DNA of 64,000 bases, from positions 3,680,501-3,744,500 of the forward strand of contig NZ_AP024452.1 of the NCBI RefSeq assembly GCF_016865485.1, written 5' to 3'. The notes beneath the pieces were generated by a model. That model made no database searches. It was not told the DNA's origin and worked only from the letters and a program-made list of their open reading frames with translations. The stretch is from Luteitalea sp. TBR-22. GTDB taxonomy: Bacteria; Acidobacteriota; Vicinamibacteria; Vicinamibacterales; Vicinamibacteraceae. This document shows, in pieces, positions 60,982-64,000 of this stretch. Positions within the stretch are counted from its first letter, which is position 1. The number at the start of each line of letters is the position of its first letter. The position numbers were made by a program, and so were the translations under genes.

Positions 60982-61067
60982 GAAGACGGCCTTCGTGATT
61001 CCGCCTCCGCCGAGGCTACGGCGGACAAGTCGGCCGTCGGCCTTCGGAAGGACACGTCGGTTCGTAG

Positions 61068-61089
61068 CCGTCGACCTTCAGGTCGACGG
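61068..61089. repeat. REP-like palindrome, sequence class a, in the sigma-operon gap
   Basis: GTAG directly precedes a 10-bp perfect stem CCGTCGACCT / AGGTCGACGG with loop TC. The surrounding 130-base gap (60982-61111) between the sigma and anti-sigma genes holds further short inverted repeats, including GCCTC/GAGGC followed by TACGG near 61005-61020. Similar GTAG-headed palindromes lie at 62626-62689 and 63370-63389. Confidence 0.7.
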
Positions 61090-61111
61090 ACAGCTCGGCG
61101 CACAGGACACG

Positions 61112-61816
61112 ATGAACGCACACGACGACGAACGCATCGACGCCGCCCTCGAGGCGCTGGCCCGGCCGGAACCGCCGGCCGACCACGTGGCGCGCGTGCT
61201 GGCGCGAACGGGTTCCGCGGCAGGCGACGGGCTGCAGCCTGCGGGCTACCTGAAGCCCCGGTGGGTGCTACCGGTCGCGGCCACGGTACTCGTGGCGCTG
61301 GGTGCGACGTGGCAGGTCGGCAGGCTGTCGGTCGCCATGCCGGGCGTCGAGGTGGCCAGCGCGCCGGCGTGGGGCACGCCGCAGGAGGTCGATCGCCCCG
61401 TGCTGCCGCCGCAGGCCTATTGGGGGATGGACGCGTTCGAGGAGTGGGCCAGCCTGAGGCCGGGAGTCGGGAGTCGGGAGTCGGGAGTCGGGCGCAGCAC
61501 GCCGGGCTCCGGGCTTCGGGCAGCGGGCACCGGGGCAACGGCGGGCACCGGGCACCGGGCAGCGGGCACCGGGGCATCACCGGGCACCGGGCGGCGGGCA
61601 CCGGGCACCGGGAGGACGGCGGGCGCCGGAAGCGTGGCGGCGCCGCAGATGGCGTGGGTGCCGGTGCCATCGGGGCTGCCGCCGATCGAGCTCGAGCCGA
61701 TCGCGCCGGCCCCCATCGAGATCGCGCCGGTCGCGGCGCTGGAAGACATCACCGTTACGGACATCACCCTGGCGCCGATCGTCGTCGCGCCGGTGGACGA
61801 ACAGGAGAAGCCATGA
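61112..61816 (+). CDS. Probable membrane anti-sigma factor, interrupted by heptamer repeats
   Basis: A 234-residue protein from ATG 61112. The short N-terminal part (DDERIDAALEALARPEPPAD) resembles the cytoplasmic segment of an anti-sigma factor, and one membrane helix follows (WVLPVAATVLVALGATWQVG, 51-70). Residues about 117-172 are translated heptamer repeats (Gly/Ser/Arg/Thr-rich, 61462-61626). The C-terminus VAALEDITVTDITLAPIVVA is regular again. No zinc HxxxCxxC motif is seen. The position after the sigma gene supports the role; the family is not recognised. Confidence 0.7.
   Translation: MNAHDDERIDAALEALARPEPPADHVARVLARTGSAAGDGLQPAGYLKPRWVLPVAATVLVALGATWQVGRLSVAMPGVEVASAPAWGTPQEVDRPVLPPQAYWGMDAFEEWASLRPGVGSRESGVGRSTPGSGLRAAGTGATAGTGHRAAGTGASPGTGRRAPGTGRTAGAGSVAAPQMAWVPVPSGLPPIELEPIAPAPIEIAPVAALEDITVTDITLAPIVVAPVDEQEKP
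61462..61626. repeat. Heptamer array inside the anti-sigma coding sequence
   Basis: Four perfect GGGAGTC units (61462-61489) are followed by GGG-phased units GGGCTCC, GGGCTTC, GGGCAGC, GGGCACC and GGGCGGC, interrupted by three 11-base units beginning GGGGCA or GGGAGG. The same unit sequences occur in intergenic arrays at 54009-54063, 53835-53866 and 31534-31603. The whole block stays in frame within the gene. Confidence 0.85.
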
Positions 61817-62502
61817 AGACGCTGTCACTCGTTCTGCTGATCACCGCCCTCGGCACGCCCGTCCTCGCGCAGGACGCTCCGCATTTGGCCCCCCCGGCCA
61901 TGATGTACGTGAACGTGCCCGACACACCGCAGGCGGCACAGCCCGCGCCGCCGCGCGCGCCGCAGCCGGCCCAGCCACCGCAGGGAGGGGAGAAGTTCGA
62001 TATGCCGGTTCCGCCTCCGGCGCCGCCCCCGTCCGCGGAGAGGCGCCCGCTGCCGACGCGCAACGTGAAGGTGGACGTGACGATCACCGAGCAGAGCGGC
62101 ACGTCGGCGCCGGTCAAGAAGGTCGTGGCGATGGTTGTCGCCGACGGCCGATCGGGAGGAGTGCGGGCGATCACGACCGTGCCCGTCTACACGGGCAACA
62201 CGCGCGACCTTCCGCTGAACGTGGACGCCACCGTGACGGTGACACCCGAGCAGCGCGTGTTGCTGGAACTCCGATTCAACTACTCGAGCATGGCGATCAT
62301 GGCGCCGGAGCTTCCGAAGGGGTTCGCCGCGACCAACGAGGCCGAGCGCCTTCAGAGCGCACCTCGCCCCTCTCAGGTGAACATCGTGGAAACCGTGACG
62401 GCGCTGTTGACCCCAGGCACACCCACGGTGGTCGCCCGCTCTGCGGATGCCGCCACCGACCGCACCGTGACCGTCGAGGTGAAGGCGGAGATTCTGAAGT
62501 AA
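61813..62502 (+). CDS. Exported protein of the ECF sigma operon
   Basis: A 229-residue protein whose ATG overlaps the preceding stop (ATGA). The signal peptide is MKTLSLVLLITALGTPVLAQ. A Pro/Ala-rich segment runs to about residue 75. The C-terminal part (RNVKVDVTITEQSGTSAPVK; VDATVTVTPEQRVLLELRFN; NIVETVTALLTPGTPTVVAR) looks like a beta-sandwich domain. I do not recognise a family. By position it may be an output or sensor of the sigma/anti-sigma pair. Confidence 0.75.
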   Translation: MKTLSLVLLITALGTPVLAQDAPHLAPPAMMYVNVPDTPQAAQPAPPRAPQPAQPPQGGEKFDMPVPPPAPPPSAERRPLPTRNVKVDVTITEQSGTSAPVKKVVAMVVADGRSGGVRAITTVPVYTGNTRDLPLNVDATVTVTPEQRVLLELRFNYSSMAIMAPELPKGFAATNEAERLQSAPRPSQVNIVETVTALLTPGTPTVVARSADAATDRTVTVEVKAEILK

Positions 62503-62818
62503 CCGGGCAGCGGGCACCGGCCACCGGGCACCGCCCGCTGTCGCCCGACGACCATCCGTAGCCGCCGGCCATGGCCGGCGGTCCCCCGCCTCATCGACAA
62601 CTGCATCTCGCGGGAGGATGACTGCCCGTCGCGCGAGCGCGACGGCTACGAACGGGCTGCCGCTGGCGCGTCGACATGAATGTCGACGCCTACGCCTGCA
62701 ATGCCGTCAGTCGGAAGCCGCGAGCCGTGAGCCATGGGCAAGCTCTCTGAGCCTTGAGCCCTGAGCCCTGAGCCTTGAGCCGTCCTTCCGAGCCTTGAGC
62801 CGTATTACCCTGTCGCCC
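62503..62818. repeat. Repeat-only intergenic region
   Basis: This 316-base gap has no gene. It holds four GGGCAGC/GGGCACC-type heptamers (62505-62532), a GTAG-headed palindrome CCGCCGGCC / GGCCGGCGG (62562-62581), two palindromes followed by CTACG (CCGTCGCGC / GCGCGACGG at 62626-62645 and GCGTCGACAT / ATGTCGACGC at 62668-62689), and five NTGAGCC heptamers (62747-62781) with another at 62792-62798. TACCCT (62806-62811) may be the -10 of the next gene, seven bases from its ATG. Confidence 0.8.
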
Positions 62819-63277
62819 ATGACCAAGGGACGTCTGGCGGCGTACTTCGCGGGCACGGCCGTGGTGGCCGCGCTCATCGGGTTCCTGTTCGGGTACTACC
62901 AGGCGTATCCGGCGCAGCACCAGGCCAACCGCGCGATGTTGCGCCTGCGGCTGTCCGAGGCCCGCGCGCGCACGCAGGACGCGCGCATCGCGCTCGCCCG
63001 CAGCAATTACGGCAACGCCCGCACGCACGTCGAGGAAGCCATGCGGTTGCTCGACGCCTTCAAGGCCAACAGCCAGCGCGACCTGCCGCCCACCGAGAGC
63101 GGCAAGGTGGACCAGGCGCGGGCCCTGCTGCAGGAGGCGTTGTCGCTCGCCCCGAGCATGCCCACGGCGCCCACCGCTGATCCGGCCACGCCTCGCCCTG
63201 AAGCCCAGGCCGACGACAAGGCCGCGCAGGCCGCGAACCTGTTGGGTGAGGTGTATCGGGCGACGCCGGAACCGTAA
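62819..63277 (+). CDS. Small membrane-anchored coiled-coil protein
   Basis: A 152-residue protein from ATG 62819. It has one N-terminal membrane helix ([20 protein letters not shown], about 5-25) and then long charged helices ([40 protein letters not shown]) likely to form a coiled coil or TPR-like bundle, and a Pro/Ala-rich tail. It is not recognised; it is probably an inner-membrane protein facing the periplasm. It is flanked on both sides by repeat blocks. Confidence 0.7.
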   Translation: MTKGRLAAYFAGTAVVAALIGFLFGYYQAYPAQHQANRAMLRLRLSEARARTQDARIALARSNYGNARTHVEEAMRLLDAFKANSQRDLPPTESGKVDQARALLQEALSLAPSMPTAPTADPATPRPEAQADDKAAQAANLLGEVYRATPEP

Positions 63278-63283
63278 TCCGAC

Positions 63284-63367
63284 GGCCTTGGGCCTTGGGC
63301 CTTGGGCCTTGGGCCTTGGGAATTGGGCCTTGGGAATTGGGCCTTGGGCCTTGGGAACTGAGCCTTG
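63284..63367. repeat. Twelve-unit GGCCTTG heptamer array
   Basis: Twelve consecutive 7-base units: eight GGCCTTG, two GGAATTG, one GGAACTG and one AGCCTTG, with phase kept exactly through the variants. GGG recurs every seven bases on the sense strand of the upstream gene, starting seven bases after its stop. The core unit is the same as in the array at 7401-7477, 56 kb away. Confidence 0.9.
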
Positions 63368-63369
63368 GA

Positions 63370-63389
63370 GCGTCGACCGAGGTCGACGC
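63370..63389. repeat. REP-like palindrome, sequence class a
   Basis: Nine-bp perfect stem GCGTCGACC / GGTCGACGC with loop GA, followed by CTACGG (GTAG on the other strand). It lies directly after the GGCCTTG array. Confidence 0.7.
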
Positions 63390-63424
63390 CTACGGCACCT
63401 ACGGCACGAGACCAGAGAACCAAC

Positions 63425-63445
63425 GGCGCGGTCGGAGACCGCGCC
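63425..63445. repeat. REP-like palindrome, sequence class b
   Basis: Nine-bp perfect stem GGCGCGGTC / GACCGCGCC with loop GGA, followed by CTACCT. It is identical in its 21 bases to the copy at 30063-30083. Confidence 0.75.
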
Positions 63446-63501
63446 CTACCTCGGCGCACGAAGGCCGAAGGCCCAATGCCGAAGGCCGACCAGAGGTCGC
63501 G

Positions 63502-64000
63502 TCAGTACACGAGCGCGACCTGGAGATCTCCCACGTTGGTGTCGGTCGGCCCCGTGCGTGTGAGAGTGCCGAGCCGACGATGCAACTCGTACGCATCGTT
63601 GTCGGCGAGGTACCGGTCGACACGCACGCCGAGCGCGTCGGCCGTCGACTGCGTGTGCGGGTCGGCCCAGGCGCCGGCCGCATCGGTGGGGCCGTCGATG
63701 CCGTCGGTGCCGACACTGGCGAGCAGCATCGGACGGGGGGCCCGTGACAGCGCGTCGAACGCCCCCGCCACGAACTCCTGGTTGCGGCCGCCGCGCCCCT
63801 TCCCCGTCACCGTCACCGTCGTCTCGCCGCTGCTGATCACGCACACGGGTGCCGTTCGACCATCCGCGGCCCCGAGCACCGCGGCAACGTGCGAGGCCCC
63901 CGCGTGGCGCGCCTCGCCGAGCACCGGCGGCGCCAGCACCACGACGTCGTAGCCGCGGCGTCGCGCATCCTCGGCAGCACCGGCCATCGCCATGTGGCGC
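63502..64000 (-). CDS. Glycerate 2-kinase (MOFRL family), 5' end beyond the window
   Basis: C-terminal part (about 165 residues) of a GckA-type glycerate kinase, which phosphorylates glycerate to 2-phosphoglycerate. The MOFRL domain is clear: [53 protein letters not shown] and the end [14 protein letters not shown]. The frame stays open to the window edge, so the start is missing; an internal ATG at 63993 is not the true start. It is convergent with the membrane protein gene. Confidence 0.92.
   Translation of the reverse strand, partial: RHMAMAGAAEDARRRGYDVVVLAPPVLGEARHAGASHVAAVLGAADGRTAPVCVISSGETTVTVTGKGRGGRNQEFVAGAFDALSRAPRPMLLASVGTDGIDGPTDAAGAWADPHTQSTADALGVRVDRYLADNDAYELHRRLGTLTRTGPTDTNVGDLQVALVY

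Noticed and set aside
58218-60998. 926-codon plus-strand frame antisense to rnr
   Set aside because: Shadow of rnr; no recognisable motifs, and its end is the second frame of the ECF sigma gene.

Overview
The window is a GC-rich bacterial chromosome segment. Several things point to Acidobacteriota, most likely a Vicinamibacteria (Luteitalea-like) lineage: a 1051-residue TonB-dependent receptor with an N-terminal carboxypeptidase-regulatory-like domain, a VWFA protein of the kind abundant in acidobacteria, a YMGG-type glycine-zipper lipoprotein, a PEP-CTERM protein and an NtrY/NtrX-like pair. No database was searched, so this placement is an inference. Both ends are cut inside genes (rpsB on the left, a MOFRL-type glycerate kinase on the right). 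No phage, integrase, transposase or CRISPR array was seen, so the gene content looks like ordinary chromosomal core with a few lineage-specific genes.

Layout. 1-4100 (+): rpsB, tsf, pyrH, frr and an asparaginase. 4243-6957 (-): phosphofructokinase, glycine-zipper lipoprotein, PEP-CTERM protein. 7233-7308 (-): tRNA-Ala(CGC). 7547-12035 (+): FmdB-like zinc ribbon, a PolX paralogue with a decayed polymerase active site, lolA, and a secretin lipoprotein. 12083-19295 (-): a tightly coupled cell-wall recycling and synthesis operon nagZ-ldcA-mpl-pxpB-pxpC-murB-murA. 19346-21300 (+): a complete PolX and a coupled 72-residue protein. 21322-30047 (-): rpsP-khpA-rimM-trmD-rplS-rnhB, then a large TPR protein, a small membrane protein, thiE, a RodZ-like protein and a conserved hypothetical. 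30092-35529 (-): ftsY-ribD-ribE-ribBA and ffh. 35686-45751 (-): a flippase-like protein, nrdR, DUF4390, an NtrY/NtrX-like pair, an RDD protein, pgpA-cinA and plsY-gpsA. 45805-50211: a DUF4097-like protein (+) and the TonB receptor (-). 50466-53829 (+): purC, a Fis-like small protein, groS-groL. 54064-60371: a TonB-like transducer, VWFA protein, tatA, selB, rnr. 60424-63277 (+): an ECF sigma operon and a small membrane protein.

How the genes work together. The main modules are translation and ribosome maturation, peptidoglycan recycling plus UDP-MurNAc synthesis, co-translational targeting (ffh, ftsY) next to riboflavin synthesis, phospholipid synthesis (gpsA, plsY, pgpA), outer-membrane transport (receptor plus transducer) and stress response (groSL under two CIRCE-like operators, ECF sigma operon).

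The most unusual signal lies between the genes. At least sixteen tandem arrays with an exact seven-base period occur, in many different sequences (GGGCTCA, GGCCTTG, GGGCACC, GGGAGTC, GGCATTC, ACGTCAA and others). Most carry GGG every seven bases and so fit the G-quadruplex pattern. At four or five gene ends two arrays face each other in inverted orientation around a terminator hairpin, and two such cassettes are near-identical inverted copies. One array lies inside a coding sequence, and several touch stop codons or promoters. A second repeat class is REP-like: short palindromes of varying sequence headed by GTAG. Promoters also show a theme: near-consensus -10 boxes only 6-12 bases from start codons (probable leaderless mRNAs) and palindromic -10 boxes between divergent genes.
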